A stretch of 64,000 nucleotides of DNA from Hoeflea sp. GTDB lineage: Bacteria; Pseudomonadota; Alphaproteobacteria; Rhizobiales; Rhizobiaceae. This document shows positions 34,313-43,292 of the stretch, in pieces (the stretch's first letter is position 1; each line of letters begins with the position of its first letter). The stretch lies in the NCBI RefSeq assembly GCF_002733955.1, contig NZ_NVXQ01000028.1, positions 1 to 64,000 on the forward strand, written 5' to 3'. Below the pieces are notes generated by a model. The model was given only the letters and a program-made list of their open reading frames with translations, was not told the origin of the DNA and searched no databases. The position numbers and the translations under genes are program-made.

Positions 34313-35541
34313 TGCAGTGCAGACATTGCGGCAGCACGGAGTTCATTCCGTTTCTGGATCTTGGTGAAGCGCCGCCTTCCAACTCCTATCTCGATGCGGC
34401 TGACCTGATCCGGCCGGAAAAACGCTACCCGCTGGTGATCCGTACTTGCACCGAATGCTGGCTCACTCAGACCGAGGATTTTGCCGACCGGGAGGAGTTT
34501 TTTTCCGGCGATTACGCCTATTTCTCCTCGTTCTCGAAAACCTGGCTGGACCATGCCAGGGCCTATGTTGAGACAATGCGCGAACGGTTTGATCTCGGCC
34601 CGGACAGCCTGGTGGCCGAGGTCGCGGCCAATGACGGATATCTGCTGCAATATGTCCGCGAGCTTGGCGTCCCCTGCTATGGCATCGAGCCGACCCGCAG
34701 CACTGCCGAGGCTGCCCGCGCCAGGGGCATCGAGATCGTCGAGGAGTTTTTCGGCCAGGAGCTGGGCTCCAGGCTGGCAGCAGAGGGGCGGCAGGCCGAT
34801 CTCATCGCCGCCAACAATGTGCTGGCCCATGTCCCCGACATCAACGACTTCGTCCACGGCTTCGCCGAGCTTCTCAAGCCATCAGGCGTGGCGACCTTCG
34901 AGTTCCCGCATCTTTACGAGATGGTGCGCGGCAACCAGTTCGACACCGCCTATCACGAGCACTATTCCTATCTTTCGTTGCTCGCCGTGAACCGCATTTT
35001 CAGTGCCAACGGCTTGACGGTCTTCGATGTGGAAACCACGCCGCACCACGGCGGCAGCCTCAGGGTCTTTGCCTGCCGCAGCGATCAGGCCGACCATGAG
35101 GTGTCGCAGGCGGTCCAGGCCATGCTCGAAACCGAGCGCGAAGCCGGAATGCATGGCCAAACCTTCTATGCCGGTTTTCAGGTGGGTGCCGAGGCCGCGC
35201 GCGACGGCTTCCAGGCTTTTCTTGCTGATGCGCGCAAGGCCGGGCTGAAGGTGGCCGCCTATGGGGCCGCCGCCAAGGGCAACACTTTGCTCAATTTCGC
35301 AGGCGCGGATGCGGGCGATATCGCCTTTGTGGTTGATCGCAATCCGGCCAAGCAGGGGCGCTACATGCCCGGCTCGCGCATTCCCATCGTCGGTGAAGAC
35401 CGGCTTCTTTCCGACCAACCTGACAGGATGGTGATACTGCCATGGAACATCGAGACCGAAATCAGGAGCCAGCTGGCCTATATCAGCGATTGGGGTGGAC
35501 AGTTCGTGACCGCGATCCCGACTCTGCGGATCAGAAGCTAG
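34309..35541 (+). CDS. SAM-dependent sugar C-methyltransferase
   Basis: Three-part protein of 410 aa. An N-terminal zinc-binding domain (QCRHCGSTEF and TCTECWLTQTEDF supply four Cys), a SAM-binding Rossmann domain (LVAEVAANDGYLLQYVRELG), and a C-terminal Methyltransf_14 domain (AAYGAAAKGNTLLNFAGA). This layout is that of NDP-hexose 3-C-methyltransferases such as TylCIII and NovU. It would put a methyl branch on the 4-keto sugar. Start overlaps the epimerase stop (ATGA). Last of four coupled genes. Confidence 0.9.
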   Translation: MMQCRHCGSTEFIPFLDLGEAPPSNSYLDAADLIRPEKRYPLVIRTCTECWLTQTEDFADREEFFSGDYAYFSSFSKTWLDHARAYVETMRERFDLGPDSLVAEVAANDGYLLQYVRELGVPCYGIEPTRSTAEAARARGIEIVEEFFGQELGSRLAAEGRQADLIAANNVLAHVPDINDFVHGFAELLKPSGVATFEFPHLYEMVRGNQFDTAYHEHYSYLSLLAVNRIFSANGLTVFDVETTPHHGGSLRVFACRSDQADHEVSQAVQAMLETEREAGMHGQTFYAGFQVGAEAARDGFQAFLADARKAGLKVAAYGAAAKGNTLLNFAGADAGDIAFVVDRNPAKQGRYMPGSRIPIVGEDRLLSDQPDRMVILPWNIETEIRSQLAYISDWGGQFVTAIPTLRIRS

Positions 35542-35618
35542 GCGACAAGGTCGAGATCGAGCTGACCGAGCAAAAGACCAGGGTTGCCTCCGCGCTCATA
35601 CGCAAGTCCGGCGGATGA
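35542..35618 (+). other. Coding-like remnant after the methyltransferase
   Basis: Immediately after the methyltransferase stop, the -1 frame runs on to a TGA at 35616-35618 and reads GDKVEIELTEQKTRVASALI then RKSGG. Most of its codons end in G or C, like a real gene here. It may be the tail of a degraded gene or an old extension cut off by a frameshift. A 7-bp hairpin (35623-35643) without a T run follows. Confidence 0.3.
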
Positions 35619-35666
35619 CTAACCTTCCGCCTGATCCGGAAGGATGCCGCAGGCAGGCCGATCACA

Positions 35667-36776
35667 TCATGACTTGAGCGCGTTCTTGATCACGTCGGCA
35701 ACGCGCCTCTGCGCGGCTTCATCCATGTCGTGATAGCTCGGCAGGTTGATGGCACGGGCAGCGATATCGCGAGCCTTTGTGTTGCCTGGCCTGGCTTCGA
35801 ACATCGGCAGCTCGGACAGCGGCCAGAAGAATACCCTCGCGTCGATATCGGCCTGCTTGAAGGCCTCGGACAACTGCTCGCGGCTGACCCCGGTATCGCG
35901 GTCGAACACGACCGTGGGCATCCAGTAGCCATTGGTGACGCCGGCTGGCTCGACGTTCAGCGCGATCCCGTCGACACCGGCAAGCAGCTCGCGATAGCGC
36001 GCCATGATCCGCCGCTTGCCGGCAATCAGCTCGTGGATGCGTTCCACCTGGGCGCAGCCGATGGCTGCGGCGATGTTGGACATCTTGAACTTGTACCCTG
36101 TCACCAGCGGAAAGAACTGGCGCGGCTCGCCTGGATCGCGGCCATGGTTGGAAAGGGTGGTGACCTTTTCAAACAGTTCGGTGTCGTTGGTAACGAACAT
36201 CCCGCCTTCGCCGGTGGTCATGGTCTTGGTGCCGTGAAACGAGAACGTGCCGAAAGCCCCCATTGATCCGGCGCGCTTTTCGCCCCAGGCCGACCCGATC
36301 GCCTCGGCTGCATCCTCGACAATGGCGATGCCGTGGCGGTTGCCGATTGCGCGCAGCTGGTCCATCTCGCACATCGATCCATAAAGGTGGACCGCGATGA
36401 TGGCCTTGGTCCTGGGAGTAATTGCCGCCTCGACAAGAGCCGGGTCGACACACCAGCTGCTCTCGAGAATGTCGACGAAGACCGGTGTCGCCCCAAGATG
36501 GACGACTGGCGCCACCGAGGCAATCCAGTTGGTGTCAGCCAGAATGACCTCGTCGCCCGGGCCGATGCCGAGCGCCGCCAGCCCCAGATGCAGTGCCCCT
36601 GTGCAGCTTGAGGTGGCAATCGCATGTCTGACGCCAAGATGGGCCGCGAATTCGCGTTCCAGCCGGTGGAGATAGTCATAACAGTGCGCGCCCCAGCCGT
36701 TACGCGCGGCATCAGTCGCATAGTTGACTTCCAGCTCGGTGATTGATGGTTTGGTATAGGCGATGCGGGCTGTCAT
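35667..36776 (-). CDS. DegT/DnrJ/EryC1/StrS-family aminotransferase
   Basis: PLP enzyme of 369 aa. The PLP lysine is in SFHGTKTMTTGEGGMFVTND, with the upstream DTNWIASVAPVVHLGATPVF and EDAAEAIGSAWGEKRAG of the sugar aminotransferase family. It would transfer an amino group to a keto sugar, probably C3 or C4 of a nucleotide-linked hexose. It is convergent with the CDP-sugar operon and may act on the same product, giving an amino, C-methyl-branched 6-deoxyhexose (inference). Confidence 0.9.
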   Translation of the reverse strand: MTARIAYTKPSITELEVNYATDAARNGWGAHCYDYLHRLEREFAAHLGVRHAIATSSCTGALHLGLAALGIGPGDEVILADTNWIASVAPVVHLGATPVFVDILESSWCVDPALVEAAITPRTKAIIAVHLYGSMCEMDQLRAIGNRHGIAIVEDAAEAIGSAWGEKRAGSMGAFGTFSFHGTKTMTTGEGGMFVTNDTELFEKVTTLSNHGRDPGEPRQFFPLVTGYKFKMSNIAAAIGCAQVERIHELIAGKRRIMARYRELLAGVDGIALNVEPAGVTNGYWMPTVVFDRDTGVSREQLSEAFKQADIDARVFFWPLSELPMFEARPGNTKARDIAARAINLPSYHDMDEAAQRRVADVIKNALKS

Positions 36777-36914
36777 GAGGCGTTTCCAGCGGTCGGGATC
36801 GTCTTTGTCTAGCGGTGCGACCCTGCGTGGAGATTGCGCCGCGTGTCAAAATAGCGGTTGGCTGACAGCATCAAATTTGCCATGTGTTGAAGCCACACAA
36901 TTGAGAGGTTTGTC

Positions 36915-37769
36915 ATGCGCACGGTCTATGTCAACGGAAGCTATGTGCCGGAAAACGAGGCCAAGGTCTCTGTGTTTGATCGCGGTTTCCTTTTCGGCGA
37001 CGGCATTTACGAGGTGGCCTCGGTGCTTGGCGGCAAGCTGATCGATTTTCCGGCACATATTGCCCGGTTGCACCGTTCCGCGGGCGAACTCGGCATGCGC
37101 ATCGACGTCAGTGACGATGAACTGCTCGCCATCCACCGCGAGTTGGTCGCCCGCAACAATGTCGAGGAAGGCGTAGTCTATCTGCAGATGACCCGCGGCG
37201 CCATCGACCGGGATTTCCTTTTCGATACCGACAAGCTGACGCCGACCCTGATCCTGTTCACCCAGACCCGCCCGCTGATCGACACCGCTGTCGCGAAAAA
37301 CGGCATGAAGATCGTCTCGATTCCGGATCTGCGCTGGGGCCGCTGCGACATCAAGACCGTGCAGCTGCTCTATCCGTCACTGGGCAAGATGGAAGCCAAG
37401 GCGCGCGGTGCCGATGATGCCTGGATGGTGCGTGATGGCGTGGTCACCGAAGGCACCTCGAACAACGCATTCATTGTCACGAAAGACGGCGCAATCGTCA
37501 CCCGCCCGCTGTCGCATTCGATCCTGCCCGGCATCACCCGCGCCGCCCTGATGGCCTATTCCGAAGCCAATGGCACCAGGATCGAAGAGCGCGAATTCAC
37601 CATCGAGGAAGCCAGGGATGCCGCTGAGGCCTTCATCTCGTCGGCCTCGGTCTTCGTCGGCCCGGTGATCTCGATCGACGGCGTGGAATTGTCGGGCGGC
37701 AAGCCCGGCGCGGTGACGCTCGGTCTGCGCAAGACCTATATCGAGGAAAGCCTCAAACGCGCGCTTTGA
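36915..37769 (+). CDS. dat: D-amino-acid aminotransferase
   Basis: Class IV PLP aminotransferase of 284 aa. RTVYVNGSYVPENEAKVSVF, DRGFLFGDGIYEVASV and the PLP-lysine stretch LYPSLGKMEAKARGADDAWM match D-alanine/D-amino acid aminotransferases, as does the substrate-side GVVTEGTSNNAFIV. It interconverts D-alanine and D-glutamate with pyruvate and 2-oxoglutarate, linking to wall precursors. GAGAGG precedes the ATG. Single gene. Confidence 0.9.
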   Translation: MRTVYVNGSYVPENEAKVSVFDRGFLFGDGIYEVASVLGGKLIDFPAHIARLHRSAGELGMRIDVSDDELLAIHRELVARNNVEEGVVYLQMTRGAIDRDFLFDTDKLTPTLILFTQTRPLIDTAVAKNGMKIVSIPDLRWGRCDIKTVQLLYPSLGKMEAKARGADDAWMVRDGVVTEGTSNNAFIVTKDGAIVTRPLSHSILPGITRAALMAYSEANGTRIEEREFTIEEARDAAEAFISSASVFVGPVISIDGVELSGGKPGAVTLGLRKTYIEESLKRAL

Positions 37770-37823
37770 CCGCGAACCAATGAATTGGAACCGGGCCGCG
37801 AGGACCCGGCTCCACTCGCGTCT

Positions 37824-38612
37824 TCAGACCGATTTGATGGCGCCGCCATCGCAGCGGATCATAGATCCGTTGATGTAGCTTGCCCGCGCGCTGACGATGA
37901 AGGCAGCCGTATTGGCGAACTCTTCCACCGCGCCGTAACGCCCGACCGGAATTTCCTTCTGTGCAGCCCTGGAGACCTCGGCGACGTCCTTGCCGGAGCG
38001 CTTGGCGTTGGCGGCATCGAGCTGCTTCAGCCGGTCCGTTTCGATGCGGCCGGGCAGAAGCATGTTGAAGGTGACACCATCGCCTGCTGTCTCGTTGGCC
38101 ATTGATTTCGACCAACCCACCAGCGTGGCGCGCAGCGCGTTCGATAGGCCGAGATTGGGGATCGGCTGGATGACGCCGGAGGAGGCTACCGTCAGCACCC
38201 GGCCCCAGCCCTGCGCCCGCATGCCCGGCAGGAAACGCGCGGTGATGTCCATCACGCTCATCACCATGATCTCGAATTGGCGGTGAACCACCGAGAGATC
38301 TGCCTCACTCATCAGTCCCGGAGGCGGGCCGCCGGTGTTGTTGACCAGGATGTCGAGCCCGCCGAATTCGCTCTTCACGGTCTGCTCGAGCAGGTCCGGC
38401 GTGCCCTTGTCGGACAGGTCGGAAACCACGAACCGGGCCTTGCCCGCGCCACGCGCGTTGATGGCGTTGACGGCCGCTTCAAGGCGCTCGCCGTCGCGAC
38501 CCGTGATCAGCACATCAGCGCCCTCGGCGGCGATCGCTTCGGCAATGCCCAGCCCCAACCCGCGCGATGACGCCAGCACCAGAGCCCGTTTTCCTGTCAA
38601 TCCAAGATCCAT
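37824..38612 (-). CDS. SDR-family protein lacking the Tyr/Lys catalytic pair
   Basis: Rossmann-fold protein of 262 aa with SDR features: [20 protein letters not shown] for cofactor binding, DILVNNTGG, and Ser in [10 protein letters not shown]. At the place of the usual YxxxK the sequence is [15 protein letters not shown], so Tyr is Ser157 and Lys is Arg161. The cofactor glycine motif is also non-standard (ASSRGLG instead of TGxxxGIG). Annotated relatives are called 3-oxoacyl-ACP reductase-like, but normal SDR chemistry is doubtful. It is divergent from pyrC. Confidence 0.88.
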   Translation of the reverse strand: MDLGLTGKRALVLASSRGLGLGIAEAIAAEGADVLITGRDGERLEAAVNAINARGAGKARFVVSDLSDKGTPDLLEQTVKSEFGGLDILVNNTGGPPPGLMSEADLSVVHRQFEIMVMSVMDITARFLPGMRAQGWGRVLTVASSGVIQPIPNLGLSNALRATLVGWSKSMANETAGDGVTFNMLLPGRIETDRLKQLDAANAKRSGKDVAEVSRAAQKEIPVGRYGAVEEFANTAAFIVSARASYINGSMIRCDGGAIKSV

Positions 38613-38736
38613 GAAGTCTTTCCCTGTTTGCCTGTTGCCTGCTAAAGGCTTGGCCTATCAGTTGCCGCCCGCGACCGAAAAGGTCAACCCCTGCCGCGGG
38701 GCAGAGAGGGCAGCCCAATCCAGGGAGAACCCCAGC

Positions 38737-39774
38737 GTGGTCGATATTACCATTCCGAAGCCTGATGACTGGCACTTGCACTTGCGCGATGGCGCCATGC
38801 TTGAAGGCGTCTTGCCCTACAGCGCCCAAGGCTTCGCCCGCGCCATCATCATGCCAAACCTGGTTCCGCCGGTGGTGACCAGCGCCGATGCCAGGGCCTA
38901 TCGCGACCGCATCATGGCGGCATTGCCCGAAGGCATGGATTTCACCCCCTTGATGACACTCTACCTGACCGAGGGCACCGACCCCGCCGATGTGGCCAGC
39001 GCCCATGCCTCGGGCCTGGTGACGGCAGTGAAGCTCTACCCCGCAGGCGCCACCACCAATTCCCATTCCGGTGTCCGCGATCTTGCGAAGGTCATGCCGG
39101 TTCTGGAGAAAATGGCCGAGATCGGCATGCCGCTCTGCATCCACGGCGAAGTCACCGACCCGGCAGTTGATATCTTCGACCGCGAGGCCGTGTTCATCGA
39201 GACCGTGCTCGACCCGCTGCGCGCGAAACTTCCCGAGCTCAAGATCACGCTCGAGCACATCACCACCTCCAACGGCATCGACTATGTCATGGGCGCGGAG
39301 GCCAATCTGGCCGGCAGCATCACCACCCATCATCTGATGATCAACCGCAACGCCATCCTGGCCGGCGGCATCAAGCCGCATTACTACTGCCTGCCGGTCG
39401 CAAAGCGCGAGAGCCATCGGCTGGCCCTGCGCAAGGCTGCGACCTCGGGCGACAAGCGGTTCTTCCTCGGCACCGATTCCGCGCCGCATGTCGACCCGCT
39501 GAAGGAATGCGCCTGCGGCTGCGCCGGCATCTTCACCTCGATCAACACGCTGTCCTGCCTCGCCCATGTCTTCGAAGAAGACGGCGCGCTCGACAAGCTG
39601 GCCGGTTTCGCCAGCTTGCATGGCCCGGCCTGGTACGGCTTGCCGGTCAACAGCGAGACCGTGACTTTGACCAAGCGCGAGCAACCGGTCAGCTGGCCGG
39701 AAAGGATCGAAACCGGGGATGGTCCGGTCACCGTGTTCGACCCGCTTGTGCCCATCCACTGGGAAGTTGCCTGA
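38737..39774 (+). CDS. pyrC: Dihydroorotase (class II)
   Basis: Amidohydrolase of 345 aa. [10 protein letters not shown] carries the first metal histidines; the carboxylated lysine is in [18 protein letters not shown], further histidines in [10 protein letters not shown] and LEHITT, and the catalytic Asp in [10 protein letters not shown]. It closes carbamoyl-aspartate to dihydroorotate in pyrimidine synthesis. GTG 38737 is the start, behind GGGAG; the frame is open much further upstream, but that part is antisense to the SDR gene. pyrE follows 90 bp on. Confidence 0.94.
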   Translation: MVDITIPKPDDWHLHLRDGAMLEGVLPYSAQGFARAIIMPNLVPPVVTSADARAYRDRIMAALPEGMDFTPLMTLYLTEGTDPADVASAHASGLVTAVKLYPAGATTNSHSGVRDLAKVMPVLEKMAEIGMPLCIHGEVTDPAVDIFDREAVFIETVLDPLRAKLPELKITLEHITTSNGIDYVMGAEANLAGSITTHHLMINRNAILAGGIKPHYYCLPVAKRESHRLALRKAATSGDKRFFLGTDSAPHVDPLKECACGCAGIFTSINTLSCLAHVFEEDGALDKLAGFASLHGPAWYGLPVNSETVTLTKREQPVSWPERIETGDGPVTVFDPLVPIHWEVA

Positions 39775-39864
39775 ACAAGCTTTAAACCGGCGGTCCGAAC
39801 TGGTATTCGGATCGCCAGACCCTGCCGGACCTGATGTCCGGACCCGACCTTGGAGGCGATGCCG

Positions 39865-40563
39865 ATGTTTTCCAACACCTTTCCCGACAAGGCGAAAATG
39901 GCCGAGCTTGTCGCCAGTCAGCTCTTGGAAATCAAGGCGGTGCATTTCAACGCCATCGAACCCTACAAGCTTGCCTCCGGCATGATGAGCCCGGTCTATA
40001 TCGATTGCCGCAAGCTGATTTCCTATCCACGCATCCGCTCCGCGGTGATGGATTTTGCGGCTGCGACGATCCTGTCGGAAGCCGGATTCGAGCAATTTGA
40101 CTGCATCGCCGGTGGCGAAACAGCCGGCATTCCCTTTGCCGCGTTCCTGGCCGAGCGCCTCGGCCTGCCGATGATCTATGTCCGCAAGAAGCCGAAAGGC
40201 CATGGCCGCAATGCCCAGATCGAGGGCGAATTGCCGGAAGGCTCGCGGGTGCTGGTGATCGAGGATCTGACCACCGCCGGCGGGTCGATGTTCACCTTCA
40301 TCGATGCGATCCGCGAAGCCGGATGCACCGTCGATCACGGCATCGCATTGTTCTACTACGGTATTTTTGCCGAAGCCGAACAGCGTTTTGCCAGCGGCAA
40401 CGTAACCTTGCATTACCTGGCCACCTGGCGTGATGTGCTGGCGGCGGCCACGAAACAGCAGGCCTTCGACCCGGCGACGCTGGCTTCGGTGGAAGCCTTT
40501 CTCGATGCGCCGCTGGAATGGTCGGCCAAACATGGCGGCGTCTCCGAGCTGCCCGGTCAGTAA
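39865..40563 (+). CDS. pyrE: Orotate phosphoribosyltransferase
   Basis: Type I phosphoribosyltransferase of 232 aa. The PRPP-binding loop [20 protein letters not shown], the catalytic-loop lysines in [16 protein letters not shown] and [15 protein letters not shown] support PyrE, which converts orotate to OMP. Three starts are possible (39850, 39859, 39865); GGAGG at 39852-39856 fits ATG 39865. It follows pyrC in the same direction, so the two pyrimidine steps are probably co-transcribed. Confidence 0.94.
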   Translation: MFSNTFPDKAKMAELVASQLLEIKAVHFNAIEPYKLASGMMSPVYIDCRKLISYPRIRSAVMDFAAATILSEAGFEQFDCIAGGETAGIPFAAFLAERLGLPMIYVRKKPKGHGRNAQIEGELPEGSRVLVIEDLTTAGGSMFTFIDAIREAGCTVDHGIALFYYGIFAEAEQRFASGNVTLHYLATWRDVLAAATKQQAFDPATLASVEAFLDAPLEWSAKHGGVSELPGQ

Positions 40564-40615
40564 AGACCGTCCGTGACAACAACAGGCCGTTCGGACCGGT
40601 CAGGGGAGTAGTACG

Positions 40616-41539
40616 ATGATCATGTGTTGTGGTGAGGCCCTGATCGATATGCTGCCGCGGACCACGACCGCGGGCGAGGATGCGTTTGCGCCCTATGCCG
40701 GTGGCGCGGTGTTCAATACGGCGCTGGCGCTTGGCCGCCTCGGGCTGGACACGAGCTTCTTCACCGGGCTGTCGAGCGACATGTTCGGCGATATCCTGCG
40801 GGAAGCGCTGACCGCCAGCGGCGTCGATCACAGCCCCTGCGCGACGCTTGATCTCAACACCACGCTGGCCTTCGTCCGGCTCGTCAACGGCCAGGCGAGC
40901 TACGCCTTCTTCGATGAAAACACCGCAGGCCGGATGATCACCGAAGCGCACCTGCCGGACCTGGGTGACGATGTCGAAGCCCTGCATTTCGGCGCCATCA
41001 GCCTGATCCCCGATCCTTGCGGCGCCACCTATGAGAGTCTGATGCGCCGCGAGCATGGCGCGCGGGTGATCTCGCTTGATCCCAATATCCGCCCCGGCTT
41101 CATCACCGACACCGCAAAGCACCGTGCCCGCATCGACCGGATGATCGCCATGAGCGACATCGTCAAGATGTCGGACGAGGATCTCGAATGGTTCGGCCAG
41201 CCGGACATGGAAACCGCGGCCCGCACCTGGCTGGCCGAGGGCCCGAGCCTGGTGGTCTTCACCCGTGGCCCCGACGGCGCCATCGGCTTTACCGCCGATC
41301 ACACGGTCGAGGTTGACGGCGTGCCGGTCACGGTCGCCGATACGGTGGGTGCGGGCGACACGTTCAATGCCGGCATCCTGGCGTCGCTCAAGCGCGACAA
41401 TCTGCTGACCAAGCAGTCGATCAAATCCTTGTCTGTCGAGGCCGTCGCCAATGCGCTCAGCCTCGGCGCCAAGGCGGCTTCCGTCACCGTTTCGCGGCCC
41501 GGCGCCAATCCGCCCTGGGCCAGCGAAATCGGTTTCTGA
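40616..41539 (+). CDS. PfkB-family carbohydrate kinase (probable fructokinase)
   Basis: Ribokinase-fold protein of 307 aa. The first signature is in YAGGAVFNTALALGRLGLDT and the second in VADTVGAGDTFNAGILASL, with catalytic Asp in GAGD. Rhizobial relatives are annotated fructokinase. It phosphorylates a sugar, likely fructose, to feed glycolysis; the convergent pgi gene 10 bp away acts on fructose-6-phosphate, in keeping with this. Confidence 0.85.
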   Translation: MIMCCGEALIDMLPRTTTAGEDAFAPYAGGAVFNTALALGRLGLDTSFFTGLSSDMFGDILREALTASGVDHSPCATLDLNTTLAFVRLVNGQASYAFFDENTAGRMITEAHLPDLGDDVEALHFGAISLIPDPCGATYESLMRREHGARVISLDPNIRPGFITDTAKHRARIDRMIAMSDIVKMSDEDLEWFGQPDMETAARTWLAEGPSLVVFTRGPDGAIGFTADHTVEVDGVPVTVADTVGAGDTFNAGILASLKRDNLLTKQSIKSLSVEAVANALSLGAKAASVTVSRPGANPPWASEIGF

Positions 41540-41548
41540 TCAGGTCTT

Positions 41549-43189
41549 TCAGGCCTCGCCGCGCAGCTGCCGGATCGTTTCGGCCAGCTTCAGCGTCGAG
41601 CCGTCATGGCCATCGCCGGTGCTTTCGCCCTTGACCACGGGCAGCAGCCCGGTTGCCAGTTCCTTGCCCAGTTCCACGCCCCACTGGTCGAATGCGTTAA
41701 TGCCGAAGATCTGCGCCTCGACGAACACACGGTGCTCGTAGAGCGCGATCAGCCGCCCAAGCGCAAACGGCGTCAGCTTGTCATAGACGAAGGTGATCGT
41801 CGGCCGGTTGCCCGGAAAGGTCTTGTGCGGCGCCAGCCGGTCCGCCTCGGTCTCCGAGGCCCCAGCGGACAGGAGCTGCGCCCGTGCCTCTTCGGTAGTG
41901 CGGCCACGCATCAGCGCCTCCGATTGCGCCAGGCAATTGGCGATCAGCAACTGGTGCTGGTGCTGAAGTTCCGGCTCATGCCCATTTGCCGCAATCATGA
42001 ATTCGACCGGGATCACATCGGTGCCCTGGTGCAGCAGCTGGAAGAACGCGTGCTGGCCATTGGTGCCGGGCTCGCCCCAGACCGTCGGCCCCGACGCGGT
42101 TTTCAGCGGTTTGCCGTCCAGCCCGACCGACTTGCCGTTCGATTCCATGTCGAGCTGCTGCAGATAGGCCGGAAACCGCGACAGCCGCTGGTCATAGGGA
42201 ATGATGGCGCGGCTCGGATAGCCGCAGACCAGCCGGTGCCAGATGCCGATCAGGCCCAGCAGCATCGGCAGGTTTTCAGAGACCGGTGCATCCTTGAAAT
42301 GCGTGTCCATGGCCCGCGCACCGGCCAGGAAGTCTGCGAAATTCTGCCGCCCGATGGCGATCATCAGCGGCAGGCCGATGGCCGACCAGAGCGAGTAACG
42401 CCCGCCGACCCAGTCCCAGAAGCCGAAGACGCGGTCCTCGTCGAGGCCGAACTCGGCCACCTTGTCGAGCGCGGTGGAAAGTGCCGCGAAATGCTGCGCG
42501 ACGGCTGCTTCACCCAGCTTCGAGACGATAAATTCGCGCGCGGTCGCCGCGTTGGTCATGGTCTCGATGGTGGTAAAGGTTTTCGAAGCGACGATGATCA
42601 ACGTGGTTTCGGGATCGAGACCATCAAGCGTGTCGGCGATGTGCGCGCCGTCGACATTGGACACGAAATGCAGCCGCGGGCCGTCATGATAGGGCGCCAG
42701 CGCCAGCGTTGCCATCACCGGTCCAAGATCCGAGCCGCCAATGCCGATATTGACCACGTCGGTAAAGGCCTTGCCGGTCGCACCGCATATCGAACCGTCG
42801 CGCAAGCCGTCCGAAAAGGCGCCCATGGCATCAAGCACCGCGTGAACCTGCGGCACCACGTTCTCGCCATCGACACGGATGTCGGCGTCTGCTGCAGCGC
42901 GCAAGGCCGTGTGCAGCACGGCCCGGCCTTCGGTGGCGTTGATCGCCGCGCCTGCGAACATCCGGTCGCGCTGGGCCTCGACACCTGCAGCTTTCGCGAG
43001 ATCTCCAAGCAGCGTCAGCGTCTCGTCATTGACTGCGCATTTGGAATAATCCATGCGCAGATCGTCGAGCCCGACGGTGAAGCGGCTGGCGCGGTCCGGC
43101 TCGGCGGCAAACGCCGCCCGAAGCTCGCTGACAGCGCCGCTGTCCCGGTGGGATTTGAGATCTGACAAAGCCTGGGGGATGGTCTTCGA
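41549..43189 (-). CDS. pgi: Glucose-6-phosphate isomerase
   Basis: Isomerase of 546 aa. [33 protein letters not shown] and [20 protein letters not shown] are conserved PGI segments, and GMELG-like [13 protein letters not shown] closes the second signature. It interconverts glucose-6-phosphate and fructose-6-phosphate. The start is uncertain: GTG 43222 gives 557 aa, while TTG 43189 follows a well-spaced GGAGG and gives a length closer to other rhizobial PGI. I prefer 43189. Confidence 0.92.
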   Translation of the reverse strand, partial: SKTIPQALSDLKSHRDSGAVSELRAAFAAEPDRASRFTVGLDDLRMDYSKCAVNDETLTLLGDLAKAAGVEAQRDRMFAGAAINATEGRAVLHTALRAAADADIRVDGENVVPQVHAVLDAMGAFSDGLRDGSICGATGKAFTDVVNIGIGGSDLGPVMATLALAPYHDGPRLHFVSNVDGAHIADTLDGLDPETTLIIVASKTFTTIETMTNAATAREFIVSKLGEAAVAQHFAALSTALDKVAEFGLDEDRVFGFWDWVGGRYSLWSAIGLPLMIAIGRQNFADFLAGARAMDTHFKDAPVSENLPMLLGLIGIWHRLVCGYPSRAIIPYDQRLSRFPAYLQQLDMESNGKSVGLDGKPLKTASGPTVWGEPGTNGQHAFFQLLHQGTDVIPVEFMIAANGHEPELQHQHQLLIANCLAQSEALMRGRTTEEARAQLLSAGASETEADRLAPHKTFPGNRPTITFVYDKLTPFALGRLIALYEHRVFVEAQIFGINAFDQWGVELGKELATGLLPVVKGESTGDGHDGSTLKLAETIRQLRGEA

Positions 43190-43292
43190 CAAAGCAGGAG
43201 CCTCCGTGATTGGGATACCCACCTATGCAGAGAGGCCCGCGGGAAATCAAGTTTTCCGCGGGCCTCTCCAGTTCGATTTGATTGTGCAGTGC

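Noticed and set aside
35442-35618. 58-codon overlapping gene at the end of the methyltransferase
   Set aside because: Most of it is a shifted frame of the methyltransferase with no ribosome site; only the tail after the stop looks coding-like and is reported as a remnant.
35623-35643. Terminator between the methyltransferase and DegT genes
   Set aside because: A perfect 7-bp hairpin (CCTTCCG/CGGAAGG), but with no T run on either side.
38515-40533. 672-codon minus-strand frame over pyrC and pyrE
   Set aside because: It is antisense to two well-recognised enzymes, its translation is low-complexity and has no family features; GC-rich DNA creates such frames.
41606-43165. 519-codon plus-strand frame over pgi
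   Set aside because: Antisense to glucose-6-phosphate isomerase, which has clear active-site motifs.
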